DNA of 64,000 nt from Bettongia penicillata ogilbyi (GCA_023548195.1 JAJHZJ010000121.1:5614180-5678179), one strand, 5' to 3'. Counted from the stretch's first letter, positions 45,016 through 57,229 are shown. Made by a program: numbers and translations. Notes: generated by a model not told the origin, from the sequence alone.

Positions 45016-45143
45016 AATTGGGGTTAACTGACTTGCTCAGAGTCTCACAGCTAGCAAGTGTCAAGTGTCTGAGGCTGGATGTGAACTCAGGTCCTCCTGA
45101 CTCCAGGACCAGTACTCTATCCACTGTACTACCTAGCTGCCCC
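45016..45143 (-). mobile_element. Marsupial tRNA-type SINE head, antisense
   Basis: Antisense order: GGGGTTAACTGACTTGCTCA, GAGTCTCACAGCTAGCAAGT, GAACTCAGGTCCTCCTGACT, then ACTACCTAGCTGCCCC (5' head). This is a 5'-proximal portion only; the left end is truncated. Confidence 0.8.
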
Positions 45144-47454
45144 ATATGTACATTTTAAAAAATAGATTTGGTGGGCTCTCAAATCCCTTTGCAGCTATAA
45201 TAATTGATCTGATATTCCATAATTTGAAGATGATCTCATGGAAAGTACACTTCATTTAAAAAAATTAAATGGCCTTTTGATGTATTGCAATAAATTTTCA
45301 TAGGAACTTTTATACACAAAAATGTGATTTTGCAGTTTTATTTAGATCATAATTTAAGCAGTATAGAAAAAGTTCTTGAAGACCAGTTAGTAAAAAGAAT
45401 CATCCCATTAGCTTTCAAGCTCTAATTCTAGGGAACAAATGGGAAAGCACAGTCATGAGGAAAATGTTCTCTGTTTGCTGGGCAACAGCAGATTTGGTGT
45501 CTTCATGGAGTATAAGCTCAAAATGCTACCATGAGAGTAGGCAGATGGAAAATGTATGCAGCCTTGAGAGGTATCAAGCCATGAAAAAATTAACAGAATG
45601 AAAAATAAACTAATAGCTCAGGAGCAGATCTTTACCAAATGGGGCTTTAAAAGCTAGCATGAAACACAAGCTACCAAGATAGTTGCAGGAAGAGCAATGG
45701 GACTGTTTTGCATGACACATTTGGGAACTGGCATGAGAGATTGCTCCAGCTGATAATGAGTTATCACTTCAGTGTTAGTCTGCCACTGAGTACAAATGAC
45801 TAGTTTATATGTCATCAGTCAACTGTGTAATGGAGTTGTTGATTTTCATTCACATTTTCTATAAATATAGAACTTTGTATGAAACACCAGTGGGAAATGT
45901 TCATGGTGGGGGGGTAATGCTTAGTCAAGTTATTTACAGTGATTTTGATATGTTTGTACTTGACACAGGAATTTAATTAATGATTAAATTGTATGGTGGA
46001 AAAATCTCTGGTTGTGAAGTCTGGGTAACTTCATCCCAACTGAACAACTCCATCGAACACTTACTTGTGTCCTTATGCACATTCCTTATCGTCTGTTTCC
46101 TCACCCCATCCCAAAACTCACCCTAATAATACCACTTGCACTACCTATATCCTGTTGTGAAGAAAACTTCTGAGTAAATTCTAAAGCTCTAAATAAATGT
46201 GGATTTTGCTAGTTTTAATTATCTTACAGATGCAGGTATAATTTTGATTTTCTTCCCTCTGTCTTTTAAGGTTTTACATGTAGGTTAATCTCTAAGTAAG
46301 AAAACAGGAGAATTTCTCAGTAGTATGTGATAATTCTACATGAAGCCTCAGATATAAGTATAATTCTTAGAAAAATAACTAATTCTGTAATTTTGCCTTC
46401 AAATATTTATCTTCTAGGTGACTTTGGGTCAGATACTTAAATTCTGTTTGAGTCAGTTTCCGACTTAGAAAAAAAACAGAATTCATCACATTCAATTATT
46501 GTATTTATGAGATGTTAACCTTTGAAAGGACTTTAGAGGTTGTCTAGACGAGTCTCTTCACTTTGCAGAGGAGAAATCTGAGGCTTTGATATTAAAAATG
46601 AGAGTAAAGTAAATTTAAATACATACTCCTAAAGGAAAGAGGTAATACTCATTACCAAAATGAGCAAGGCATTAAAAGTGAATCAGAAGACTAATAGGCC
46701 TCCATGATACCTCAGTGGTATATTTTAATGAGGAACATAATGGAATTACTCTAAATGCATATTTTTTAACATTGCTTATTAAATTGTTGGCATTTTATTG
46801 GTTGTATGGGAACTAGCCAATCAATATATTGAGAAATGAGGTTTTTATGGAAGATTTGAGGGAGGTCAAGGGATGCTTGAATATAGGAAAAAAAATTCTT
46901 TCAGGAAAGTATGCTATAATAAAGGTGAAGTAGAAAAGTACTGGATTTCAAACCCAAGGGCATTTCAAGGATGGGAAGGCACATAATTTTTTGGGAGGTT
47001 GGGGACATGACTTAGTTTTGCCTTCATAAAAAGGTATCAGACTTTATATTTAAGCTCTCTTCCATCTCTAAAGCTATGTTGAGAAATTCTGTCTTTAAAT
47101 GCAAATAGCATTTTCACCCTTCTTATACATGACTTTTGAAAAGTTAAGTATAGTAGAGGAATTAGGCAAATTTCCAGATAATTCAGGATTTATCTATAAA
47201 ACTTGGATCAATTTGTTTTGTTTTTTTCACTTTTAAAAAACGTATCATTGTCCTCATTTTATTTTATTTTGTAGGTGTGGGACAGCTTTAGTTAGAAATT
47301 AGAAAAAGTTCAGAATGTGTTGCTAAAGAATAAAGAAGCCACAGTTTGAAAGATCAGATATTTGAAATTACTCAGTTATTGGAATATTAGGGATAATTTT
47401 ATCTATGGTTGGATTCTACTGGGGAGACTGATTTAAAACCTTAAAGTAGATTTG
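45144..47454. other. Repeat-poor region
   Basis: About 2.3 kb with only one antisense MIR fragment (46,520-46,605, GCAGAGGAGAAATCTGAGG). 45,280-46,020 is non-repetitive and of mixed composition with homeodomain-type TAATNA words, a possible conserved non-coding element. No coding frame. Confidence 0.35.
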
Positions 47455-47615
47455 CAAAATGGATATAGATTCCAATCCTGTTTAGGTACTTACTAGATGT
47501 ATGACTTTAGGGAATTCCTTTAACCTCTCAGCCTCAGTTTTTTTTGTTTTTTTAATCTGTAAAATGGTGACAATTATAGCACCTACTTCACAGAACTGTT
47601 GTGAAGATCAGGTGA
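47455..47615 (+). mobile_element. MIR-class SINE
   Basis: TTCCAATCCTGTTTAGGTAC, TCTCAGCCTCAGTTTTTTTT (47,526-47,545), AATCTGTAAAATGGTGAC, then CACAGAACTGTTGTGAAGAT. A T-rich insertion disturbs the core. Confidence 0.7.
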
Positions 47616-47735
47616 GATGTGTGAGAATATATGTGCATGTTTGGGGGTGTATAATCTCACATTTGTGTATCTATATATGTTTAAATATACACCCACATAG
47701 ACATATGTAATATACACATATATAAGCTCAAACAG

Positions 47736-47738
<3 letters not shown>

Positions 47739-47822
<84 letters not shown>

Positions 47823-47865
47823 TATGTTGGAAATATATGTATATATATATATATTGCTAATATAA
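47739..47865. repeat. Long TA microsatellite
   Basis: TG units, then an uninterrupted TA run to 47,818, then a second short TA run at 47,841-47,853. Accidental open frames on both strands come from this repeat. Confidence 0.97.
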
Positions 47866-47919
47866 ACATACAATTATATTTATATGAAGTCCCTTATAAA
47901 AGTCATTATTAGTATCATA

Positions 47920-48002
47920 ATCAGAACCTCAGTTTCCTTCTGTGTAAAGTGAAGGGGTTGAACTAGACAACTTCTGAGGTACCTTCTGACTATGATCTTA
48001 CT
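47920..48002 (+). mobile_element. MIR-class SINE 3' part
   Basis: CCTCAGTTTCCTTCTGTGTA (47,928-47,947), then GGGGTTGAACTAGACAACTT and CTGAGGTACCTTCTGACT. Confidence 0.6.
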
Positions 48003-48869
48003 GGATTTCAATTTTGCCCACACAGTAAAATAAAGGATCACTATCAAGGATAAATGTGTTCCATAATTTCATATCCATTTTTCAGCCTTTATACCCACCC
48101 AACTCAAGAATTAAGACCCTTACTCTGTTATGCCATTTAGTCGAGAATTAACAAGGAATTAGAAATTGACAGCTCATTTAGGGGGAAGTCCTAGCGGAAA
48201 GGGGGAAACCATTCTGTGATGCCAAATGACTGAAAAAGTAGGAGACATTTTGAGGCTACCCCAGAAGCTGGCATCATTATAAATGACTTCATGCTTTGAT
48301 CCTTGGGTGCCAGTAAAGCAAGGTCAGCATGTTTGTTCCTGGATGTGATCATTTTTTTCTGACATAATGTGCTGAGGGTTGGAATCTCAACAGATCAGGT
48401 TATTCGTCTCCCTTTCTTACCTGCCTTGGTATGGATGAGAGGAAAATTTCACTTGGATGTCTCCAAGTCTGACATTAAATTTCCAGTAAATCTTTAGAAA
48501 TTTAGATCCCTTTCTCCTGAAAAAAGCAAACCGTTTGTAAGTGTGGCTTCGTTAAAATATAATTAATATCCTCGAGGTCAAGAATATTCTCTCTGACAAG
48601 AAATACTCTTTTCTGACAAGAAAACACTGCTGCTTTACTATAGAACCATGCCCCAAAGTTTTAAACTTATGATGTGGATTCTTACAGACCAAGAAGATTT
48701 TTGCTCACAAACTAGCATGCATGGCAGAAATTAGAAATTCCAAAGGCAAGTTTTATGCCCTTACAGAAAGTGAATTGAGTTATATCTGTAAGAATATGTG
48801 TTTATACATAGAAATATGTTACATATTATATATGTGCATGTATTTTTATAAAGCATACTACATGTAAAT
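48003..48869. other. No feature recognised
   Basis: Non-repetitive. A short local duplication of TCTGACAAGAAA lies at 48,592-48,622. No coding frame. Confidence 0.4.
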
Positions 48870-49204
48870 ATATACCAGTGACCAATCAATAAATATTATG
48901 TGCCAACACCCATACATACAATCAATCCACAAGGAACTATTATGTGATTGCTTCGTGCTCGTCAAAGTGCTAAGTACTGGGGATTCAGATAAAGGAAAAA
49001 CCTGATCCCTCCCCCTCAAAGAACTCACACATTTTAATGGTAGGGACAATATGCAAATAATACTTATATATATGGTGTAATTAAAAGGTAATTTCAGGCT
49101 GAAGGAACTAGCATCCGGTAAGACAGCAAAAACCTTCAGCAGAAAGCAAGATTTGGGCTTGGTTTTGAAGGAAACCAGGGAAGCCATGGGAGAGAAATCA
49201 GAAA

Positions 49205-49440
49205 GAATAAGGAAAATAGCATTTGCATATCATTTTAACTTTTGTAAAACACCTTAAATAGATTATTTCATTTGAGCCTCACAACCCCATGAGGTAAAAG
49301 CTATTGTTCCCCATTTTGCAGATGAGGAAATTGGGGTTAAAAGGGTCAAGTGACTTGCCCATGGTCACCCAGATAAGGAAATATCTGTAATAGAATTTGG
49401 ACCCAAGTTCCATGTTCTGTCTACTTCATCTCCTAGCTGC
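49205..49440 (-). mobile_element. MIR-class SINE, antisense, nested
   Basis: CATTTGAGCCTCACAACCCC, CCATTTTGCAGATGAGGAAA, AAGTGACTTGCCCATGGTCA, then CTACTTCATCTCCTAGCTGC. A good full-length antisense MIR inside family Y. Confidence 0.8.
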
Positions 49441-49551
49441 TGAAGCAGATAATTCTAGACACGAGGATAGCCAATGGGGAGAAAAAGCCTTGAGACAGGA
49501 AATGCAGTGTCTTGTGTGAGGAACAACAGATAGGCTAGTGTAGATGGGTCA

Positions 49552-49553
<2 letters not shown>

Positions 49554-49592
<39 letters not shown>
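49554..49592. repeat. TG microsatellite
   Basis: A pure TG run of about 39 bp within the family-Y copy. Confidence 0.97.
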
Positions 49593-49593
<1 letters not shown>

Positions 49594-50399
49594 AATGTAT
49601 AAAATGGAAAAAAGATTAGAAATATAACAAACGCGCCAGATTGTGAAGGGTTTTAAAAGCCAAAGGGAGGATTGTAGAGGATTTGGAAGCAGAAAAGGAG
49701 AGGAAATTGAGGTAGCTAGTGTAGAATAATTTCTCAAGCACTTTACCAAAGATAGGGAGTCATCCAGAGTACATGGAAAGCAAACCCAGGGGAGAGTTGA
49801 CAGGCTGGAAGGCCTCCTGTATGAGGTGGCATTCCAGCTGAGTTATGAAGTATGACAGGATTCTAAGAAGGGAGGAGAGCACTCCAGGAATGGGGGGCAG
49901 TCAGTGAAAAGACATAAGGATGGAAGGTGGAGTACGTGGGAGACAGAACAAGTACTACTAGAAATTTCAGAAAGACCAGGTTGTAAAAAGATTTGATGCC
50001 AAATAAAGCCCTTTAAATAATTTGTCCCTAAAATTAATAGGGGGCCACTGAGTATTGTCTGTGTGTGTGAGAGGCACACATAAAATTATGTTTACATATC
50101 TACATATATATGCACACACATATATACATTTGTATATATTTATGTGTAAATATACATATATGTATATACATATATTTGCCTATGCATATGCACATATTTA
50201 TACATGCACACATATTTCTTCACATTTTATATTTTCTTTCACATTTATTAGTATCCCTTTGGTAGTACTTTGGAATAGTGGTGAGTATATCTGTTTTCTA
50301 TGCCTTGGAAATAGTGAAAAAGCTAATGCATGTTTTGCATAGGCATAGCTAGTTCTCCTTCAGTGTGTTCTACAAACTAACTCTGCATTAGTATTTTTT

Positions 50400-50570
50400 T
50401 TTAGGATCACAAGATTTAGACCTGGAAGGAAAATTTGAAATCATAGGCAGAGTTGGAAGGGCTCTTAGAGACCATCTCATCTGATCCCCTCATTTTGAGG
50501 AATTAATACTCAGGGTCACTTACCTAAGATCACACAGGTAGATCATCTGGTCCAGAGGTCGTATTTTACT
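50400..50570 (-). mobile_element. MIR-class SINE, antisense
   Basis: GAGTTGGAAGGGCTCTTAGA (50,451-50,470), GACCATCTCATCTGATCCCC, then CCTAAGATCACACAGGTAG. The head is lost. Confidence 0.6.
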
Positions 50571-50924
50571 AACAAGACAGATGAAATTTGCCAAAGATTG
50601 TATAGTGCATTGAAACTTAGGTTTTCTCACTCTAAATTCAAGTCTTCTTTAAACTATTCAACTAATTGCCTTTTTTCTGGCATGTTGAAAAATGACAAAC
50701 AAAAGGAACATGTAAGTGAAGTAGAAAAACCTGGTGTTCCCCTTTGCCATTTCTCTTTAAGTATTCAGTTTCTATCCACATTTAAAAGTAAATTCAAAAC
50801 TTAACTTCATAAAGACTTCCTTATTTACCTTAGTTTGCTAAACTCTTTCCATTCTTTATAGTTCTCTGGCATTAACTTATTACGGAAGACCTATTTGGTA
50901 TGAAAGACATAATGTTATTGTTGA

Positions 50925-51065
50925 TAGTGTTGAACTTTGAGAAAAGATTTACCTTCAAATCCACCCTTTGATATTGACTAGCTGTGCAACTGTAAACACA
51001 TTATTTATCCTCTGAGAATGACCTAATCTCTAAATTTGTGAGTTCCAATAACAAAGAAGAAAATC
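50925..51065 (+). mobile_element. MIR-class SINE fragment
   Basis: GATAGTGTTGAACTTTGAG, GACTAGCTGTGCAACTGTAA, then TTATTTATCCTCTGAGAATG. Confidence 0.5.
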
Positions 51066-51204
51066 ATTGGTCCTTGCCATAGTTAGTCATATTTGCTAGA
51101 GGCGATAAGACTCATTTGACTCCTCTCTCATGATCTGGATTTGCTAAGTGATCTTTTATCTCTTATTTCTACCACTAGATCAGAATCCCCTTTCCAGAAG
51201 GAAT

Positions 51205-51400
51205 CAAAGAATTGTAAAATTATAGAATGTTAGATCTAGAAGAGATCTGAGATCTCTCCACATTTACAAGTAAGAAACATGAAACCCAGAGACATGATGT
51301 GACTTGACCCAAATCAAACAAAAACTGATGAAGGCAGGATTCAAACTCAATTTTCTTTGACTCCCAGGTCATGCTGTCTCTGTGACTCATATGTGTGTTT
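51205..51400 (-). mobile_element. MIR-class SINE, antisense
   Basis: AGAATGTTAGATCTAGAAG, ACATTTACAAGTAAGAAAC, then GATTCAAACTCAATTTTC and GGTCATGCTGTCTCTG (head). Confidence 0.6.
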
Positions 51401-52794
51401 TCTGCAGTACCTTGCATGTAATAATACTAATGATAATAATACAGATCTAGTTAGTATTCAATAAAGAAAGTTCATTAAATACCTAATTTCAGAAATATAT
51501 TTTGAGACCGAAAGGAAACTACTGAGAGATAGCAAGTTATCTTATCCCTCCCCCCAATTCCTCACAAAGGCATGGACATAGTAATACAATTGGTCATGCT
51601 GGTTTATTCCATTAGCAATATTTCGTAAGTTCCAAGAAAGGAAGAACATTATGAAAAGTCAGTTTCATCACAGACATTTTTTTACTACGCTTTTCCCATG
51701 AGCAGTTGTTTCATCTTATTGTGAGGTAGGATTATCCTATTTTGTGGTCCCTTTGCCCTGGATACTGGGGGAAGAAATTCATCTTCAACAGTGATGTCTT
51801 TCAGCCTCAATTTCCATTTCTCAGCTCTAGTCACCTATGACAATCAAGAGAAAATTATGCTTTCAACAGTCTTTTTTGGTCTTAAAAGCGTAAGTACTTA
51901 AATAGTCGTATTCATGCTTGTGTGTCTTGAAACCTCAAATAGCTATCCAGACGTTAGCCTCATTAAAAGAAGGCACCAGTTTCTCTTCCATCACCAACAA
52001 CTGATTTGTAATGACATGGTAGGTTGCATGCATTTTAATAAGTTTCACCACCCAAGTCTGAAAGAGATGCAAAAAGCTAACTTTCATCTCAAAGGTCAAG
52101 AGGAAAGCTATCCTTCACTCATATGACATAGTGAGTGGTTTTTATTTTTTTATGGTTTGAGTAAAATGGTACTGAATATCGTAACCCTCATGTGTTTCAT
52201 TCCTACTATGTGATTTTAAAATATTCAAGGAAATTTAGGTTGCAGTTTATAGGAGCTTTTTCAGCAGAATCCAGTTGCTATGGTAAAACTATTATGCTAG
52301 GCAAAGAAGGAGCATCTTTAGTAAAGTGTGAATTTCTTTTTTTTCCTGTTTTATGTGAGCCTCCAATTACTCTTTAACTATTGAGTTTGTACTGTAAGTG
52401 TGGTTATCACAATAAAAAGTGAAAGAATAAGGTCATAGAGAATGTGCCTGCTATCATTTCAATGGCAGATGCATTTGATAAAACAGTGTTTTTCCTAAGT
52501 GAGCTCATTCTGGGTCCTGTAAATACTTATTCTTTTAATAGAGGAAAGACAGTAGAAATGTAATGAGTTGGAATTAATAGTACCTGCTGATGCCCAGGCA
52601 ACGCTCTGCATTCTGGGAGTGTCAGCTATACTCGTCTGTGGATAGCCACTTTTTAAATATTTAACACAAACTTTATTCAAGAGAAGGATTAATACCTTTC
52701 TCCTCTTACCCCACCCCTCTAAAGAGAAAAAGAAATAGAAGAAAATCAATGAAGCTTTTAAAAGAAGCACCTAGAGAACAGAAGGTAGATCATG
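51401..52794. other. No gene recognised
   Basis: Three frames of 60-91 residues (51,914-52,126 plus; 52,192-52,377 plus; 52,495-52,770 minus) show no domain. No named repeat. Confidence 0.4.
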
Positions 52795-54310
52795 GGGAAA
52801 CCCAGACAAGAAGGATAGCCTTAAACATTTTCCCACATTCATTCGAGGTGTAATATTTTTCCCCAGTATGAATTATTTTGTGTATATTGAGGTTTCCCTT
52901 CAGGTTTTCCATACACTCATCATATTTATAGGTTTTATTTCTCAGTATGAATTCTCTCATGTTTTATGAGCTACTTGAAATCTTTTCTACTTTATGTATC
53001 TTTCTATGGTCTCCCCCCACTATGAATGAATCCTTTGATGTCACTTAATGTATGAAGTCTGCCTGAAGCTTGTCCTACATTCAATACGTTCAGGAAGAAT
53101 TAGTTTATGTGTTTGAAGGAGTAAAATCATAGTGAAAGCTTGCTTTAGTAACTTACTTTACTTAGCACTACACTAAATACTTACTATATAAGGTTTCTTT
53201 CCAGTATGAATTTCCTGATGTTGAGTTAGTCATTCTGCTGAAGACTTTCTCACATTCATGGCATTCAAAAAGTTTCTGACCTGTATTGCAGGAGATTATG
53301 TATTTCAAGGTATTTGTTCTGTCTGAAGACTCTCCCACACTCTCCCTACATTTCTAGGGTTTCCACAATGAGTTTTCTGATGTCACCTAATGGATAATTT
53401 TGTTCTGAAGACTTTTCCCATTTTCTCTACTCATTACATTTATGAGGTTTCTCTCTAGAATGTGCTGTTTAACATTAAAGGTATTGTTTCCTGCTAACGG
53501 CTTTGCCAAATTCATAACATATATTGAGTGAAGGTCTCCTCAATATGAATGATTATTTTTTGTACAGCAAAGCCTGTGATTATGCTAAAAGACTTTGCCA
53601 CATTTATGCTTAGAGTGTATTCCTTGAGCAAATATACTGTGATAATGAATAGGGATTAAATGATAAGTAAAGGGCTTTTTATAATGATTAAACTTACAAT
53701 CTTTGTTTCCCAAGGAGATTATATTATGTTCAGTTCAAAAAGAACTGTTTGAAGTTTCTTTTTTCCAAGTATATCATATTTGTAGAAAAATTATCTTGTA
53801 GGAACTCCTTGTTGAGGAGTGAGGATTGAGCCCTGACTAATGTTTCTTCCAAAAGTGTTCCATTCATGAATATTTAATTTACTAATAATTATTCTGTGAA
53901 TGACAGTTAATTTTCTGTACAATCTACCCTTGATGAATTTTTTACTTTGACTGGAGAGCATAATTGCAAACTTCTCATTCAGAAATTCAGGGGCAATCCT
54001 TTGGAATTCTCTCCTTAGATGATGCTCCCATAGGGATACCTGGCTTGGGGGTTGAATTCTTGATTTCACAACTGGTCATCTGAATAATGGAAAGTAGGCA
54101 TGTACTTCTTGGGAATTTTTTTCTGCTAGAAGAACTGGTGCTTCTTTTTTTCCAAATAGGAGATCAGAAATGGTTTGGAAACTGAAAATTCCCATTCACA
54201 CAAAGTTCTCAAAGTCCACCAGCATCATGTCCAGGTCCTTCTTGGGAGGTTTCAAGTAACCCTCTAGAGTGAAATCTATGTCTATGTCTTTGGAGGTCAG
54301 ATTTCTCAGA
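52795..54310 (-). pseudogene. KRAB C2H2 zinc-finger protein pseudogene, probably a retrocopy
   Basis: KRAB-ZNF proteins are DNA-binding repressors that recruit TRIM28/KAP1 (family knowledge). On the minus strand a KRAB A box reads at 54,300-54,196 (DIDIDFTLEGYLKPPKKDL ... VDFENFV, then a stop). A KRAB B box follows at once in a shifted frame at 54,182-54,144 (VSKPFLISYLEKK). Next comes a linker frame at 53,791-54,069 (PSQVSLWEHHLRREFQRIAP) and then decayed C2H2 fingers over about 52,795-53,620, for example ECHECEKVFSRM near 53,250. In genes of this family an intron separates the A and B boxes; here they are contiguous, so a processed copy is likely. Stops, frameshifts and lost Cys/His residues make it non-functional. 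The exact 3' end, tail and TSD were not identified. Confidence 0.85.
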
Positions 54311-54489
54311 TCCAGCAGTCAGGAGCTCCGAAGTCTCCTCTTTTCTTCTGCCTTCTCATCAATTCTCTTTTTGTGGGGAAGGCCTGAGTCTTGAGATAAT
54401 AGAACTGCTGTTTGGACCATGCTTGAGGACTCAGGCCAGTGTGGTGGTTCAGATTCAGAACTGTAATGAAAGAAGACATTTGTGGACCA

Positions 54490-54737
54490 GCCAACTAGGT
54501 GACATAATCCTGAGTCTGCAGTCAAGAATATTCATCTTCCTGAGTTCAAACCTGACTTCAGACACTTACCTGCTGTGTGAGCCTAGGCAAGTCAATTAAC
54601 CCTGCGTGCCTTAGTTTCCTCATCCGTAAAATGACCTAGAGAAGGAAATGACAAACAACTCCAGTATCTTTGCTAAGAAAACCTCAAATGAGGTCACGAA
54701 GAGTTGGATACAACTAAAGAAATGATTGAATAACAAG
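54490..54737 (+). mobile_element. Marsupial tRNA-type SINE with RTE-like tail (MAR1-like)
   Basis: GCCAACTAGGTGACATAATC (head), TTCATCTTCCTGAGTTCAAA, TTAGTTTCCTCATCCGTAAA, then the tail GAAGAGTTGGATACAACTAA and ATTGAATAACAAGA. Lies just beyond the 5' side of the zinc-finger pseudogene. Confidence 0.88.
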
Positions 54738-54844
54738 AGACTGTCCAACTGCAAGAAAGACCCTCGGATCTCCAGCTGTCCCAGGGTGGTCCCCAGGTCC
54801 AGACTCCAATGCAGTCCCTTGATGAGAGCAAGTAGCTAGGCCTG

Positions 54845-54985
54845 GAAGAAATCATTTCAATCAAACTTATTTTACAGATCAGGAATCTAGATCCACAGAT
54901 GTTGAATGATTTGCCCAGGGTCACACAGCCCGGATGCAACAGTGGATGGAATGCAATCTCAGGTCTCTGGCTTCCTCATCCATGA
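54845..54985 (-). mobile_element. MIR-class SINE, antisense
   Basis: CAAACTTATTTTACAGATCA, TTGCCCAGGGTCACACAGCC (54,912-54,931), then TGCAATCTCAGGTCTCTGG. Confidence 0.7.
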
Positions 54986-55089
54986 TCTTCCTGTCCCAAG
55001 CAACATCTCCTCAGCTTCTGGCTCATAAGATAGATAGATACCTGTAAAGATGAACCTAGAAGTGTGCTCAGTCCCTCAGCCCCTTCCCG

Positions 55090-55094
<5 letters not shown>

Positions 55095-55136
<42 letters not shown>

Positions 55137-55187
55137 GCACATACACACACACGCACACACGCACACACGCACACACGCACACACACG
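55095..55187. repeat. TC/AC compound microsatellite
   Basis: A pure TC run (about 55,095-55,134) followed by AC with periodic GC interruptions to 55,187. Confidence 0.97.
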
Positions 55188-55489
55188 GTTCTCTCAACCA
55201 CATGGTTCTAGGTTAGCCCCTTGACTGACATTCTCACACATACTCCCACTCATCCACATATACCCACACACTCCCATTCACATTTTACTCAATCTCATAT
55301 ACACACTCACTCCAATAATCACTCATTTGAAAGAGGACGAAGCACTCTTTCATGTATCCCACCACAGCTCAAAGGTTTAAAATATGACTACAAAGTTAGC
55401 TTCTCAAACTGTAAAAAGAGGGAGGTATTCTACATGGCCTCAGGGATCCCTTTAGAGATAAGTGCATAATTTAATGTAATATGATGGAT

Positions 55490-55870
55490 TTTTATTTATT
55501 GCTTGGAAGGATTCCTAGATTTGGAAGCAGGAGTTTTAAGGTCATTGGCTTGGAACTAGAAAGAACCTAAAGGTCATCCGGTCTAACTATCTCATTTTAT
55601 TTGTAAGAAAACAAATCTAGTGACATTGTGATTTACCCATTGTCATAGACTCACCAAGTTACAGAACCAGTCTTAGCACCAGTCCTTTGACTCAAGGTCC
55701 AGTGGTCATTTTATGCTCTACTCTGCCTCTCAGATCCTAGAGTAATTCTTCACCTCTCTGTCTGTGTCACCTTGGGAAAATCACTTTTCCTGTCTAGGTC
55801 TGAGTCTTTTCATCAGGACAGTGGAAGATTGGAATGAGATCATCTCCAACGTCTCTCCTTGCTCCAAAAA
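55490..55870 (+). mobile_element. MIR-class SINE, split by another MIR
   Basis: Outer head AGATTTGGAAGCAGGAGTTT (about 55,518-55,537). It resumes at TCACCTCTCTGTCTGTGTCA (55,750-55,769), then GAGTCTTTTCATCAGGACA and CTCCTTGCTCCAAAAATCA. Confidence 0.55.
55545..55745 (-). mobile_element. MIR-class SINE, antisense, nested
   Basis: GGAACTAGAAAGAACCTAAA, GTCATCCGGTCTAACTATCT, GATTTACCCATTGTCATAGA, then TTTGACTCAAGGTCCAGTGG. Confidence 0.6.
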
Positions 55871-56199
55871 TCATGAGACTTTGCTGTTTGTTATTCTAAA
55901 TGCACCTGATATCTTCCCTGCTTCCCACTAGATCTTGAGTATCATACAGTTATTTGGGTTGAGGTGTTGAAAGTCATAATCTTTCACTAATTCTACTCTG
56001 ATGTCTCCTTGTGGAGTATTGCTTTCAATGTTATAACAGTAGGATATTCATTCTAGTAGGTGTTACCATGATGGAAGGAGTTTGAGTACAGTCTCATTGA
56101 CATACCACTTCTGCTATTTGAAGGCCATCAAAGCTAAACGCAAAGATACAACCCATAGGTAGGACACGAGCCTCCTTTGTCTCCACTCACATGGCCACT

Positions 56200-56895
56200 C
56201 TCACTACCTGTTCTTAGCACTGTTGGTGGAGCCTCCTAACTGATCTCTGCTTCTAGTCACTACCTTTTCCTACTAACCATCTACATAACTTACAAAATAA
56301 TCGTCCTGATGTACAAATCTGCCCATGCCATGCCCATGTTCAAAAAATTCTTTAATGGCTCCCCATATTACTACATGGTAATATGCAGACTCCTAAGCCT
56401 GGCATTTAGGAATTTTCACCTGTAAGGTTAATTTCATAACATGAACCCCCATCAAGTTTCTTTTCCAGACAAACTGGACCTGACTTTCCTTCTCCCTTCT
56501 CATACAAACCATCCCCAAACTTAGAATGAGATCACTTCTCATCCATTTCTTTTATTGAATCGTTAATTTACGTTAAATCACAACTCTCTCTACCTCTTCT
56601 CATAGTAATACTGACATCCCCAGCTTCCTTTAAGTCCCAGGTAAAATCATGCCTTCTCTAGGAAACCTTTCCCAACCTCTCTTAATTCCAATGCTTTCCC
56701 TTTAAAAATTATTTCTTATTTATCTTGTATAAAGTTTACTTTGTATATATTTGTTTGTGTGCTCTCTCCCCCTTTAGGTTTTAAACTCCTGGAGGACAGG
56801 AATTATTTTTGCCTCTTTTTGTGTTCTTGGCAGTTAGTGCAGTGCCTGGAACATAGTAGGTGCTTAACAAATGTTTACTGAATGAATGAACTCAT
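56200..56895 (+). mobile_element. L2 LINE 3' part with natural 3' end
   Basis: CCTCCTAACTGATCTCTGCT, TCTTTAATGGCTCCCCATAT, CTTTAAGTCCCAGGTAAAAT, AAACCTTTCCCAACCTCTC, then the terminal block CTCCTGGAGGACAGGAATTA, AGTGCCTGGAACATAGTAGG and TTACTGAATGAATGAA. Among the clearest L2 copies here. Confidence 0.85.
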
Positions 56896-57059
56896 GTCAT
56901 CTCTCTAATGACTCTTCTCTGATAACATAGAATTAAGGAGGTCTTCCTTCCTATTTTTTCTTTGGATAAGGACTGCTTATCATTACACTGTTATAGAGAA
57001 TTCTGCAGTGAGGAACCTCCTTCTCCTGAAGTATATCATCCTCTCTCTTTGCATCTTAA

Positions 57060-57205
57060 TAGTCTTAGAGAATAGTCTAGAATCTTGATAGGTTGAAGCC
57101 TACCCAGGATTTCACAGGCAGTGTGTGTCAGTGATGGGACTTGATGTCAGATCTTCCCGGCTCAGAGGTCAGCTCTCTATCTACTCTGCAAAGGCTGCTG
57201 CTAAT
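57060..57205 (-). mobile_element. MIR-class SINE, antisense
   Basis: GATTTCACAGGCAGTGTGTG, GGGACTTGATGTCAGATCTT, then GGTCAGCTCTCTATCTACTC. Confidence 0.6.
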
Positions 57206-57229
57206 ATGTACATGTTGAATTCCCTAAAA

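Larger units (their letters stand above)
48870..50075 (+). repeat. Old LINE-like repeat (family Y), copy 6, longest
   Basis: Left part 48,870-49,200 (AAAGTGCTAAGTACTGGGGA; CTCAAAGAACTCACACATTT; GGAAACCAGGGAAGCCATG). Right part 49,445-50,075 (GAGACAGGAAATGCAGTGTC; CCAGATTGTGAAGGGTTTTA). A MIR sits between. From 49,741 a second round of similar text follows (GAGTACATGGAAAGCAAACC; GTATGAGGTGGCATTCCAGC; GAAGGGAGGAGAGCACTCC; CAGGTTGTAAAAAGATTTGA), suggesting two overlapping copies. Confidence 0.6.

Noticed and set aside
47583..47873. Tyr/Ile-rich frames over the TA microsatellite
   Set aside because: Produced by translating TA/TG repeats; the same applies to the frames at 19,741-20,036.
54976..55203. 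Frame rich in Arg-Glu repeats
   Set aside because: Translation of the TC/AC microsatellite, not a protein.
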